A DNA stretch of 64,000 bases from DATJLY01 sp963729295. GTDB lineage: Bacteria > Pseudomonadota > Alphaproteobacteria > ATCC43930 > CGMCC-115725. The DNA lies in NCBI GenBank assembly GCA_963729295.1, contig CAVSNJ010000029.1:186001-250000 (forward strand). Direction: 5' to 3'. Positions 24,620 through 33,028 of the stretch are shown here, piece after piece. The notes under the pieces were generated by a model, which worked only from the letters and a program-made list of their open reading frames with translations, was not told where the DNA came from and made no database searches. Each line of letters opens with the position of its first letter. Within the stretch, counting starts at the first letter, position 1. The translations under genes and the position numbers were made by a program.

Positions 24620-24798
24620 GCATCGAGTTCAGTGCGCCGCGCGCTTGGGCGTCTCCGCGGAGCGCACGCTCGTGTCGGCACCGATACTAACACCGACCCG
24701 CGGCGGCCACCCCGCGGCGAGCGCCTTGGGCTTGCCAACCGGCACCCCTGACCTTAGCCTTCGCCGCAACCGTCACCTTTGCGGGGGAGTCGCCGCCT

Positions 24799-25368
24799 AT
24801 GATCAAGCTCAAGGGCATTGGCCACGTCAATCTGCGGGTCGCCGACGAGGCGGTCTCGAAGCGCTTCTACAGTGACGTTCTGGGCTTCTTCGTCACCGAG
24901 GAGGACCCCGAACATGGCGGCGTGTTCATGTCGCTGGGCGACAATTTCCACACGCTCGATATCGGGCAGCACCCAAATCCAGAGGCGGCCCAGCGGCCGC
25001 AACGCGGACATATCGGGCTCGTGCACATCGCCTTCCAGGTCGACAGCTACCCGGCGCTGCGCGATGCCTATATCCATCTCTTGAAGCACGGCGTCGAGAT
25101 CCGCAACGCCACCAACCACATCAACCAGCGCAGTATTTACTTCTCCGATCCCGACGGCAACACGCTCGAGATCTATTACGAGCTGCCCCATGCGCTCGAG
25201 CTCTTTCCCGGCGGGCGCACCGACACAGATGAGGATTTGACGGTCGGCGGGCCCGACGACAAGCTGCCGGACTGGCTGCTCGAGGACTGGCCGCCGGCGG
25301 AGATGAAGGCGCGGGTCGAGCGCATCCGCCAGCAGAAGGCACAGCGCAAGGAAAGCGCCAAGGTCTGA
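24799..25368 (+). CDS. VOC family protein (glyoxalase/extradiol dioxygenase-like)
   Basis: 189 residues with a vicinal-oxygen-chelate module. The metal-binding positions fit His in IGHVNLRV, His in HIGLVHIAFQVD and Glu in DPDGNTLEIYYELP. A typical FYSDVLGFFVTEED strand-helix lies between. The C-terminal tail (about 45 residues) is charged. Substrate unknown; ring-cleavage enzymes such as catechol 2,3-dioxygenases share this layout. Followed after 11 bases by two HbpS/GlcG-like genes, suggesting a small catabolic or oxidative-stress operon. Confidence 0.85.
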   Translation: MIKLKGIGHVNLRVADEAVSKRFYSDVLGFFVTEEDPEHGGVFMSLGDNFHTLDIGQHPNPEAAQRPQRGHIGLVHIAFQVDSYPALRDAYIHLLKHGVEIRNATNHINQRSIYFSDPDGNTLEIYYELPHALELFPGGRTDTDEDLTVGGPDDKLPDWLLEDWPPAEMKARVERIRQQKAQRKESAKV

Positions 25369-25379
25369 AGGAGGGAGCG

Positions 25380-25934
25380 ATGGCAATCACCGAACTGGCG
25401 CCCGGCCTCGAACCCGCCGCAGCACAAGCCGACGACGCGCTGACGCTCGCCGAGGCACGCGGCTACATCGATCGCGCGCTGGCGAAGGCGAAGGAGCTGA
25501 AGCAGTGCGGCAGCTTCGCCGTGGTCGACGCCGCCGGCAACGTGGTGTCGATCTCGAAGATGGACGGCGCGCCTGCCGCGTCGGCCGGAGTCGCCCGCGC
25601 CAAAGCCTTCGTCGCCGCCGTCATGCAGCAACGCACGCTGCAATTCACCGAGCGCATGAACCATGCGCCGGAGCGCTTCTCGGCCTATCGCGACATCTTC
25701 GCCGGATCGGGCCTGCCCGGCGGCGTGGGATTCCCCGGCGCCGGCGGCGTGCCGGTGATGCGCGATCTCGAGCGCTGCGTCGGCGGCATGGCGAGCGGTC
25801 CCGGCATCGCGCCGGTGAAGCAAGTGCAGGGCGTGCATCCGAAGCGCCTCGAAGCGGGGCGCACCCAGGGCAACGCCGAGGACATCATCATCTGCCACGC
25901 CCTCGGTATCCCCTATCGCACGCAGCACGGCTGA
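25380..25934 (+). CDS. GlcG/HbpS family heme-binding-like protein (184 aa)
   Basis: A GlcG/HbpS domain (residues about 18-130) with LTLAEARGYIDRALAKAKEL and SFAVVDAAGNVVSISKMDGA, the signature of this family, then the loop GLPGGVGFPGAGGVPVMRD. A C-terminal extension (residues 140-184) goes beyond the usual domain. Family members bind heme or cobalamin, or sit in glycolate and other catabolic operons. GGAGG at 25371 serves as ribosome-binding site. The next gene is a shorter paralogue. Confidence 0.8.
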   Translation: MAITELAPGLEPAAAQADDALTLAEARGYIDRALAKAKELKQCGSFAVVDAAGNVVSISKMDGAPAASAGVARAKAFVAAVMQQRTLQFTERMNHAPERFSAYRDIFAGSGLPGGVGFPGAGGVPVMRDLERCVGGMASGPGIAPVKQVQGVHPKRLEAGRTQGNAEDIIICHALGIPYRTQHG

Positions 25935-25938
25935 GCCC

Positions 25939-26331
25939 ATGTCGCTGACGCTCGCCGAGGCTCGCGATTTCTCCGACCGCGCGATCGAGCGCGCGCGCGG
26001 CGCGCGGCTCCGCGTCTCGATCGCGGTGCTGAACGCGCTCGGCGAGCTGGTGCAGCTCGACCGCATGGACGGCGCCGCGCCGCTCACGAGCGACGTCGCC
26101 GAGGCCAAGGCGCGCACCGCGCTCAACCTCCAGAAGCCGACGAGCGAGGCAGCGCGCGAGTTCGCGCAAAATCCCGGCCGGCTGGAGATGCTGGAGAAGG
26201 TTGCGCGCTTCGCCCTGATGCCGCTGCCGGGCGGCTGCCCGATCCTGCGCGACGGGATCGTCGTTGGCGCGATCGGCGTCAGCGGCGCCGAAGGCAAGGA
26301 CGAGGAAATCGCCACCGCCGCGCTCCGCTGA
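25939..26331 (+). CDS. GlcG/HbpS family protein (130 aa), paralogue of the upstream gene
   Basis: Same fold as its neighbour: SLTLAEARDFSDRAIERARG, RVSIAVLNALGELVQLDRMD, then LPGGCPILRDGIVVGAIGVSGAEGKDEEIA, which is the canonical C-terminal end missing from the 184-aa paralogue. Starts five bases after the preceding stop. Two adjacent divergent copies suggest a hetero-oligomer or subfunctions. Ligand unknown. Confidence 0.8.
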   Translation: MSLTLAEARDFSDRAIERARGARLRVSIAVLNALGELVQLDRMDGAAPLTSDVAEAKARTALNLQKPTSEAAREFAQNPGRLEMLEKVARFALMPLPGGCPILRDGIVVGAIGVSGAEGKDEEIATAALR

Positions 26332-26348
26332 GCGCCGACAGACGCGCG

Positions 26349-28499
26349 TCAAAGCGGATCGATGATTCGCGGCGACGTTTCCGTTGACCGCGATCCGAGC
26401 TCCGCCCAGGCGGCGCGCGCGCCCTTGTTCTCGATGCGGTTGATGAGGGCCGCAACCACCGCGGAATCGAACTTGCTGCCGATCTCGCCGACCAGGATCC
26501 CGATGACGTCGTCCATCGTCCGCCGCGTCGCGTGGTAGGAGCGCGGGCTCAGAAGGCCTACGAACGCGTTGGCGACGGCGAGAACGCGCGCGGTCGGGAT
26601 GATCTCGCGCCCCTTCAGACGACCGGGGCGCCCGTTGCCGTCCCAATGCTCCTGGCATTGGCGCAACGTCTCGATGACCGGCCCGTCGAACTCGACGCCA
26701 TCGAGAAAGCGCGTCGCCTCGAGCAGGCTGCCATGGAGCTGGTCGAATTCGTCCGGCGTCAGCGGGCCCGCGCGTGTGAGAATGTTCCTCGGCACGAGAA
26801 TTTTGCCGAGGTTCATGAGCCGGCCGGCCATTTCCGCGGTTTCGACGAGCACTGGCGCGAGCGCCATTTCCTCGGCCACCGCCCGCGCCACGATCGAGAC
26901 GAAGGCGGAATGCCCGGCGGCCGCCGGATCGCGCCGGTCGGCGAGCGAGATGAGGCAGTTTGCGAGCCGATCGAGCGTCGCCTGGCGCCGTTCTTGTTCG
27001 GCGGTGAGTTGCGAGATGTCTTCCTCGATGACGAGCACGCCGCGCCCATTCGCGGGCGCCATGTCGAGCGGGATGTGCTGCGAGTGCAGCACACTCAGGC
27101 TCGCGCCGTCGCCGCTTCTGGCGAGGTCCTCAAGCACGCCGCCATCCTGTACCGCGCGCCGGTTCAGCTCGATGTAGCGGCTGGCCTTGGCGGGACCCAT
27201 GACCGAGGCGAGCGTCTTGCCGAGCATTTCCTCGGCGGAGATCCCGGCTTGCGCGGCGGCGCGGCGGTTGGCGAAGGTGTAGCGCGCGTCATCGTCCGTG
27301 ATGAAGATCGAATTCGGCTGGCCATCGGTGACGAGCCGAAGAAGATTCCTCTGCTGCTCGAACCGGGCCGCGAGCTCGCGGTAGCGCGCGGCCGCAAGCG
27401 TGGCGCGGCGCGAGGCGCCGTGACGCCACACCGCCACGAGCGTCGCGGCGCCCAAGAGGATCGCCAGAAGGAAAATGCCCAAGAGCCGCGCCGCGCGCTG
27501 GTCGCTCGCGGCCAGAGCCTCGGCGCGGTCGATCTTGTATACGAGACTCCATGGCGCGCCGTCGATGCGGCGGCTCGTGTAGAGAACATCGACGCCGCGA
27601 TAATCGCGCGCGAGGCCGAAGCCACTCGTGGCAAGGAGCGCCGCGCTCTCGGCCAGCCCGGGGGTCGCGGTCGAAAGCTCGAGCGACAAGGGCTTATAGT
27701 CCGGGAGCGGCGACAGGTATTCGACGTTGCCGTCCCGCTGCCGCACCAGGAGCGCGTCGGCGGTGCGCGCCGTGTCACCCGGCTGGCGCAAGAGCGGATA
27801 GAGCTCGGGCGCGACCTGCTTCACGCCCAGCACCCAACCCACCTGCTCGTCGGGCGTGGCGTCGCCCTGCACCGCGAAGATCGGCATGAGAAAACCCATC
27901 GCCGGATTGCCGGCGGCATTGATCGCGAGGTCGCGCAGCGCGTTCCTGGCTTTTGCCGCGCCGGCAAGGAACGGCTCGACCCAGGCTTCGCCCGACGGCA
28001 CGCCGCGCGTCGCGACGACGAGGCGGCCTGAAAGATCGAAGATCGCGAGGCCGGACGTGGCGGTCCGCGCGATGTTCACCGGCAGGTTGGGGTCGGTGAT
28101 CTCGGCCGCGAAACGGCTTTGCGTCGCCGTGAACACCAGGAGATTTTCGACATATTGCTCCTGGCTTTGCCCGTCGGTGACGTTCTTCAGATCGCCCGAC
28201 GCCATCTTCAGCTCGGTCATGAAGAGACGCACCGAGTCGTTGTTGGCGACCCCGTCGAGATCGCTCCATTGCTGCGCCAGCCATGCGTCGATCGCTTCTT
28301 TGCGGCTGTCGGCGACGATGCCGAGCCGGACCTGCCAGTTCGTGATGTCGCGGCCGCGCTCCTCACCGACGAAGCGGAACACCGATGCGACGACGAGCCC
28401 CGCCACGAGGAGAAATGTCGTCGCCGCAACGAGCACCGCCGGCCTGACGCGGGCCCACCCCTTGTCGGCGCTCGAATCGTCCCGGTCAGTCGCTGCCAT
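26349..28499 (-). CDS. membrane sensor: dCache/PAS with degenerate HD-GYP output domain
   Basis: 716 residues. TM1 at about 22-42 (AVLVAATTFLLVAGLVVASV), a large periplasmic Cache-like domain to about residue 330, TM2 at about 341-362 (LLGIFLLAILLGAATLVAVW), a PAS domain (RLVTDGQPNSIFITDDDARY), then an HD-GYP-like domain. In the last, DRRDPAAAGHS, ILTRAGPLTPDEFDQLHG and EHWDGNGRPGRLKG are recognisable. However the HD metal pair (normally LLHDIGKI) is LMNLGKI and GYP is GRP. It probably senses an extracytoplasmic ligand but cannot hydrolyse c-di-GMP in the normal way. Divergent from the LapG-like gene (110 bp between). Confidence 0.85.
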   Translation of the reverse strand: MAATDRDDSSADKGWARVRPAVLVAATTFLLVAGLVVASVFRFVGEERGRDITNWQVRLGIVADSRKEAIDAWLAQQWSDLDGVANNDSVRLFMTELKMASGDLKNVTDGQSQEQYVENLLVFTATQSRFAAEITDPNLPVNIARTATSGLAIFDLSGRLVVATRGVPSGEAWVEPFLAGAAKARNALRDLAINAAGNPAMGFLMPIFAVQGDATPDEQVGWVLGVKQVAPELYPLLRQPGDTARTADALLVRQRDGNVEYLSPLPDYKPLSLELSTATPGLAESAALLATSGFGLARDYRGVDVLYTSRRIDGAPWSLVYKIDRAEALAASDQRAARLLGIFLLAILLGAATLVAVWRHGASRRATLAAARYRELAARFEQQRNLLRLVTDGQPNSIFITDDDARYTFANRRAAAQAGISAEEMLGKTLASVMGPAKASRYIELNRRAVQDGGVLEDLARSGDGASLSVLHSQHIPLDMAPANGRGVLVIEEDISQLTAEQERRQATLDRLANCLISLADRRDPAAAGHSAFVSIVARAVAEEMALAPVLVETAEMAGRLMNLGKILVPRNILTRAGPLTPDEFDQLHGSLLEATRFLDGVEFDGPVIETLRQCQEHWDGNGRPGRLKGREIIPTARVLAVANAFVGLLSPRSYHATRRTMDDVIGILVGEIGSKFDSAVVAALINRIENKGARAAWAELGSRSTETSPRIIDPL

Positions 28500-28608
28500 C
28501 GCGCGCGGCGCTCGCTCTTTCGCGTCCGATAACCATAAATCGATGATGCCGTCGTCGCCGGTTCAAATTATAATCTGAATCAAAATTTAGGAAGCGGCAA
28601 TTCACGCG

Positions 28609-29259
28609 ATGAATTGGGCACAATTCATACGTCCGTATGCGATCGCGGCGCTTGCGGCGGCGGCGCTTGTCGGCACGTCGCCGGCGCGGACGGCTGGCCA
28701 ATTGTCGCTTTTCGGCACGGCTGAGATTCGCAACGACAACCTCGCGCCAATGACGCACTGGACCGGCATGATCGAGCGCATGCGCACGACGCCCGAGCCG
28801 TTTGCGGATGAGTGCGAAGACCCCGCGGAGCAGGTTTGCCACCTGAAGCAATGGGATGATTTTCTCGACAGCATCAAGGGGCGCGACCAGCGCGCGCAGC
28901 TCGACAAGGTCAACGCCTACATGAACCAGTTTGCCTATATCGACGACATCACCAACTGGGGCCGAGCGAATTATTGGGAGGCGCCGCTCGAATTCCTGCA
29001 CAAGAGCGGCGACTGCAAGGATTACGCGATCGCCAAATACATGTCGCTCCGCTACCTCGGCTGGCCGGTCGACGAGTTGCGCCTCGTCGTCGTGCGCGAC
29101 ATGAACCTCAACGCCGATCACGCGGTCCTCGCGATCTATTTCAACGATCAGATCCTGATCCTCGACAACCAGATCCGCGACGTCGCGAACGCGGACAGCA
29201 TCCACCACTACCGGCCTTACTATTCGATCAACGAACAGCATTGGTGGTTCCACCATTAG
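28609..29259 (+). CDS. bacterial transglutaminase-like cysteine protease (BTLCP, LapG-like), exported
   Basis: 216 residues with an N-terminal signal sequence (YAIAALAAAALVGTSPARTA). The catalytic triad is visible: Cys136 in GDCKDYAIAKY, His171 in NADHAVLAI, Asp186 in LILDNQ. LapG-type proteases cleave large surface adhesins under c-di-GMP control, so adhesion control is the best guess. No LapD or adhesin gene is adjacent. Its stop overlaps the stop of the convergent hybrid kinase (TAG/TTA). Confidence 0.88.
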   Translation: MNWAQFIRPYAIAALAAAALVGTSPARTAGQLSLFGTAEIRNDNLAPMTHWTGMIERMRTTPEPFADECEDPAEQVCHLKQWDDFLDSIKGRDQRAQLDKVNAYMNQFAYIDDITNWGRANYWEAPLEFLHKSGDCKDYAIAKYMSLRYLGWPVDELRLVVVRDMNLNADHAVLAIYFNDQILILDNQIRDVANADSIHHYRPYYSINEQHWWFHH

Positions 29260-32200
29260 CGCTGAGGCCGCGCGGCCAGATAGCGATCGATCTCCGCCAA
29301 GAGCCCGTTTGCCGAGCCGGTCAAAATCGCCATCCGCGCCGCATCGACGGCCTCGCCGCGACGCCAGAGCGCTTCGGCGCCGCCCGCGCTAGAGAAAAGC
29401 GCCGATGCTTCGATCTGACCGGCCGTTCCCTTGATGCTGTGCGCGATCTTGAAAGACGCGGTGAGGTCGCCGCGTGCCGCGCTCTCGACGAGGCGTGCGG
29501 TGTCGTTGCGAAGCTCGGTCGCGGCGAGCTGCAAGAGGCGATGGGCGAGCGCCGTATTGTCCTTCACCTGTTTCAGGAACCGCGCCACGTCGATGCTCGG
29601 CAGCGCATCCTGCATGAGGTGGAAATCGAACTTCGGCGGCGACGGCGGCACGGCGGCAGGCGCGCGGCTCGCCGCAGCATTGCCCGCGCGCTTGTTGAGC
29701 CAGTCGAGGAGCATCGCAAACAGGTCCGCGGGCGTCGTCGGCTTGCCAAGATGGTCATTCATCCCAGCCTCGAGGCACGCCGTCCGATCCTCGCCAAAGG
29801 CATTCGCCGTCATCGCGATGATCGGAATGCCGCTCCAGCCCGGCAGCGTGCGAATGGCACGCGTGGCCTCGAGCCCATCCATCTCCGGCATTTGCATGTC
29901 CATGAGGACGGCGTCGTAGGTCCGCCGCTTCGCCCGTTCGACTGCCTCGGCGCCGTTCAAGGCGACATCCACCTCGAATCCGACGTCGCGCAGAAGCTCG
30001 AGCGTCACCTCGCGATTGACCGGATTGTCTTCGGCCAGCAAGAGGCACTTGCCGCGGTGTTCCTGCCGCAGCGCGCGCTCCGCTGCCGATGCCTGGGTCG
30101 GCGAGGCGGCTCGCGACAATCCGCCATCGACGATCGCATTCAAGCAATCGTGCAGCGTCGACGCGGTCACCGGCTTCGTCAGCACCGATAAGAAACCGAC
30201 ACGCGCCGCCTGATCCTTGAGATCGGGCTCGTCATATGCCGTGACCATGAAATAGGTCGGCCGCCGCGACAGATTCAGCTGTGCAATGCGCCGCGCCGTT
30301 TCCATCCCGTCGAGCACCGGCATACGCCAGTCAATGATGACGAGATCGAACGGATCGTTTTGCCGATCGGCAGCGGCGACCGCATCAACTGCTTCCTCGC
30401 CGCCCTCTGCCGTCACAACGCGCAAGCCCAGATTGTCGAGAATATTCGACAAAATCTCGCGTGCGTCTTTCGAATCGTCGGTCACCAGCACCCGCGCTCC
30501 TTGCAATTGCGCGTCAATTTTTCGCACCGGGCGATCGGCGCTCTTCCCGAGCCTTGCGGTAAACCAGAACGTGCTGCCGATCCCCGGCTCGCTCGAAGCA
30601 CCCACCCCACCGCCCATCAGCGCGGCGAGGTGGCGGTTGATCGCGAGGCCGAGGCCGGTGCCGCCATATTTGCGCGTGGTCGAGCTATCCGATTGCTGGA
30701 ACAATTCGAAGAGGCGCGGAATCTGTTTCGGATCGATGCCCAGCCCGGTATCCTGCACTTCGACCCGGACGAGGACGGATGATCCGCTTGTCTCGACGGC
30801 GCGCGCGCGAAAGACGATCGTGCCCTGCTCGGTGAATTTCACGGCGTTGCTAGCGAAATTGAGGATGAGCTGCGAGAACCGCATCGGATCGCCACGCAAC
30901 GACTGCGGCACGGCGGGATCGATATCGAAGATGATCTCCAATCCCTTTGCCTGGGCGCGGTCGCTGACCAGATTGAATACCCGGTTCATCAAGGTTTCGA
31001 GGTCGAAATCAGTCTCTTCGAGCACGAGTTTTCCGGACTCGATCTTCGAAATGTCGAGGATGTCGTTGATGACCGAAAGGAGGTGCTGCGCTGCATCGGA
31101 GATCTTGCGGAGTTTCTCCTGCTCGTCGAAATCGCGACTGGAGCGGCGTAAAAGATGGGTCAAGCCGACGATCGCGTTCATCGGCGTCCTGATCTCGTGA
31201 CTCATGTTCGCGAGAAACGCGCTCTTCGCCTGCGTCGCCGCCTCGGCCGCTTCCTTGGCGGTGGCTAGCTCGCCAGTGCGTTCGATGACCAGCCGTTCGA
31301 GATTGTGACGGTGCTGGTGCAACTCGATTTCTACCCGCTTGCGCTCGGTAATGTCGGTGGCGATGCTGCCGACACCGCCAACCCCATCGCGCAGGGGAAA
31401 GCTTGCGGCGAGGTAAGTTTTGTCCGGCGCGGTCGCCAGAACCTCCTCGCGAATGACGGGGCCGCTCCGCATTAGCACTTCGCGATCGCCGGTCATGATC
31501 TCGGCCGCAACGTCGGCGGGAAAGAGATCAGCGACAGTCTTGCCGACGATCGCCGCCGGCGTCGTGTTCAATGTCTCGGCATATGACTGATTGGCAATGA
31601 GATAGCGGCCTTCGCGATCTTTGGCGTAAACGATGGCCGGAGTGTTGTCGATCACCGACTGCAACAGATCGTGGCTCGCGTTGAGCTGACGTTCGCGTTC
31701 TTCGATCGTATCCAGCATCCGATTGAAGGAACGCGCCAGCTCGCCGATTTCGTCGTTGGTATCGAGCGCGACGCGCGCCCGCAGCTCGCCGCGCGACGCA
31801 ATGGTCCGCGCCACCTGCACGAGCGTCAGGATGGGGTCAACGAGCAGCCGCTGCAACACCGCGCGCAACGCGAAGAAACCGAAACCAAGAGCCAGCAGGA
31901 CGATCGACAGCGCCAATCCGTATTGCGCGAGGCGGCTCGCGAGCGAAGGCGGGGAGGTGGCGATTTCGAGCCAGCCCACGAGAATCCCACGCGACACAAT
32001 CGGCTGTGTCAGCGACGCTTGCGCGGACGTGACCGCGAATACGGCAGCCTTGGAACTTTCCGTTTCGGGGCACGGATCGGTCCCTGCAATCGCGAAACCG
32101 CCGAACAGCTTGCCCGCCGGGTCGTAGGCGCACGCGGACAGCATTCCCGGCAGATCCCGCACGGTCGATAGGATCTCAGTCGCGGCGTCCTTGTCGTCGA

Positions 32201-32417
32201 ACTGCAGCGCCGCGGTCAGATTGAGTGACAGGAGGTCCGCCCGTTGCGAAAGCTCCTGCTCGGCGCGATCGTGGAACGTCCATTGCTCGTAGATAGCGGC
32301 CGCGAGAACGGCGAGGACCCAGGCAGCCACGCTCGTCAGAAAGACGGCGACCAACAGCTTGCGGCGGAGCCTGCCGGCCGGGCGCGTCGTGCTTTGCCGG
32401 TCGAGATGCTCGCTCAT
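29256..32417 (-). CDS. hybrid sensor histidine kinase (HAMP-PAS-HisKA-HATPase-REC-REC-HPt)
   Basis: 1053 residues. TM1 about 21-43, periplasmic loop, TM2 about 165-190, HAMP (RAVLQRLLVDPILTLVQVAR), PAS (VIDNTPAIVYAKDREGRY), HisKA with the phospho-His in ANMSHEIRTPMNAIVG, HATPase (DTGLGIDPKQIPRLFELFQQ; GGTGLGLAI), receiver 1 (VLVTDDSKDAREIL; DLVIIDWRMP), receiver 2 (LLAEDNPVNREV; VLMDMQMPEMDG), and an HPt domain with HSIKGTAG. A full internal phosphorelay. The ATG overlaps the YfiR-like stop (ATGA). Last gene of a four-gene leftward sensory operon. Confidence 0.95.
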   Translation of the reverse strand: MSEHLDRQSTTRPAGRLRRKLLVAVFLTSVAAWVLAVLAAAIYEQWTFHDRAEQELSQRADLLSLNLTAALQFDDKDAATEILSTVRDLPGMLSACAYDPAGKLFGGFAIAGTDPCPETESSKAAVFAVTSAQASLTQPIVSRGILVGWLEIATSPPSLASRLAQYGLALSIVLLALGFGFFALRAVLQRLLVDPILTLVQVARTIASRGELRARVALDTNDEIGELARSFNRMLDTIEERERQLNASHDLLQSVIDNTPAIVYAKDREGRYLIANQSYAETLNTTPAAIVGKTVADLFPADVAAEIMTGDREVLMRSGPVIREEVLATAPDKTYLAASFPLRDGVGGVGSIATDITERKRVEIELHQHRHNLERLVIERTGELATAKEAAEAATQAKSAFLANMSHEIRTPMNAIVGLTHLLRRSSRDFDEQEKLRKISDAAQHLLSVINDILDISKIESGKLVLEETDFDLETLMNRVFNLVSDRAQAKGLEIIFDIDPAVPQSLRGDPMRFSQLILNFASNAVKFTEQGTIVFRARAVETSGSSVLVRVEVQDTGLGIDPKQIPRLFELFQQSDSSTTRKYGGTGLGLAINRHLAALMGGGVGASSEPGIGSTFWFTARLGKSADRPVRKIDAQLQGARVLVTDDSKDAREILSNILDNLGLRVVTAEGGEEAVDAVAAADRQNDPFDLVIIDWRMPVLDGMETARRIAQLNLSRRPTYFMVTAYDEPDLKDQAARVGFLSVLTKPVTASTLHDCLNAIVDGGLSRAASPTQASAAERALRQEHRGKCLLLAEDNPVNREVTLELLRDVGFEVDVALNGAEAVERAKRRTYDAVLMDMQMPEMDGLEATRAIRTLPGWSGIPIIAMTANAFGEDRTACLEAGMNDHLGKPTTPADLFAMLLDWLNKRAGNAAASRAPAAVPPSPPKFDFHLMQDALPSIDVARFLKQVKDNTALAHRLLQLAATELRNDTARLVESAARGDLTASFKIAHSIKGTAGQIEASALFSSAGGAEALWRRGEAVDAARMAILTGSANGLLAEIDRYLAARPQR

Positions 32418-33022
32418 GGCGTTTGCCGAGGTTTGACGTCGAGCGCGACATTGAGGAGCTGCGAGCTGATGACAAGGCCGCCCGTCGCCGCCGCCGCATC
32501 GTCGATTTCGAATCGCACGTGATTGTCCTCGATGACGAAATTGATGATGCCGACATCTGCGCCGTCGGCGCCCGCGTCGGTCACGGTCAGGACATCGCTG
32601 CCTTTGAGCGTGGCGAGCGCTTGCGGAACGTGAGTTCCGGCGGCGTCGGAGAGAAAGACGATATGGCAGCCGGAATCGCGCGCGATCGTGCTCATGCGGC
32701 GAAGCGTCACCGCCCGGTCGCCGATCTTCTGGCCTTTGACGGCGTCGTCCAAGGCCGCTCCAAACGGGTCGTCCCCGACGACGCACAAGTTTATCGGACT
32801 ATCGTTCGACGGAAATGCCGCACTCGGCCATTCGACGAAGAAGCCGAATTTGAAGAGGAACGCAGCCTTGATCGCGAGATCGCTCGCCTCGAGCGCATGT
32901 CCCGGCGCGATCATCAGGGCGATCGCGCAGAACGCCGCGGCCGCCACTCGGCCGACAGTGCTTGAGATCCGGGTCATGGCGGCGAAGGTTGCGGGGGCGG
33001 AGGGGATCGCGCGCATTGGCAT
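32414..33022 (-). CDS. YfiR family periplasmic protein (DUF4154)
   Basis: About 202 residues with a signal peptide (AAAFCAIALMIAPGHALEA). The diagnostic start KAAFLFKFGFFVEWP is followed by INLCVVGDDPFGAAL, CHIVFLSDAAG and IINFVIEDNHVRFEID. In Pseudomonas YfiR is a periplasmic repressor of a diguanylate cyclase; here it lies between a TonB-dependent receptor and a hybrid kinase and probably modulates that kinase. An ATG 15 codons into the frame (MTRISSTVG) is an equally good start. Six bases separate it from the receptor gene. Confidence 0.9.
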   Translation of the reverse strand: MPMRAIPSAPATFAAMTRISSTVGRVAAAAFCAIALMIAPGHALEASDLAIKAAFLFKFGFFVEWPSAAFPSNDSPINLCVVGDDPFGAALDDAVKGQKIGDRAVTLRRMSTIARDSGCHIVFLSDAAGTHVPQALATLKGSDVLTVTDAGADGADVGIINFVIEDNHVRFEIDDAAAATGGLVISSQLLNVALDVKPRQTP

Positions 33023-33028
33023 CTGCGG

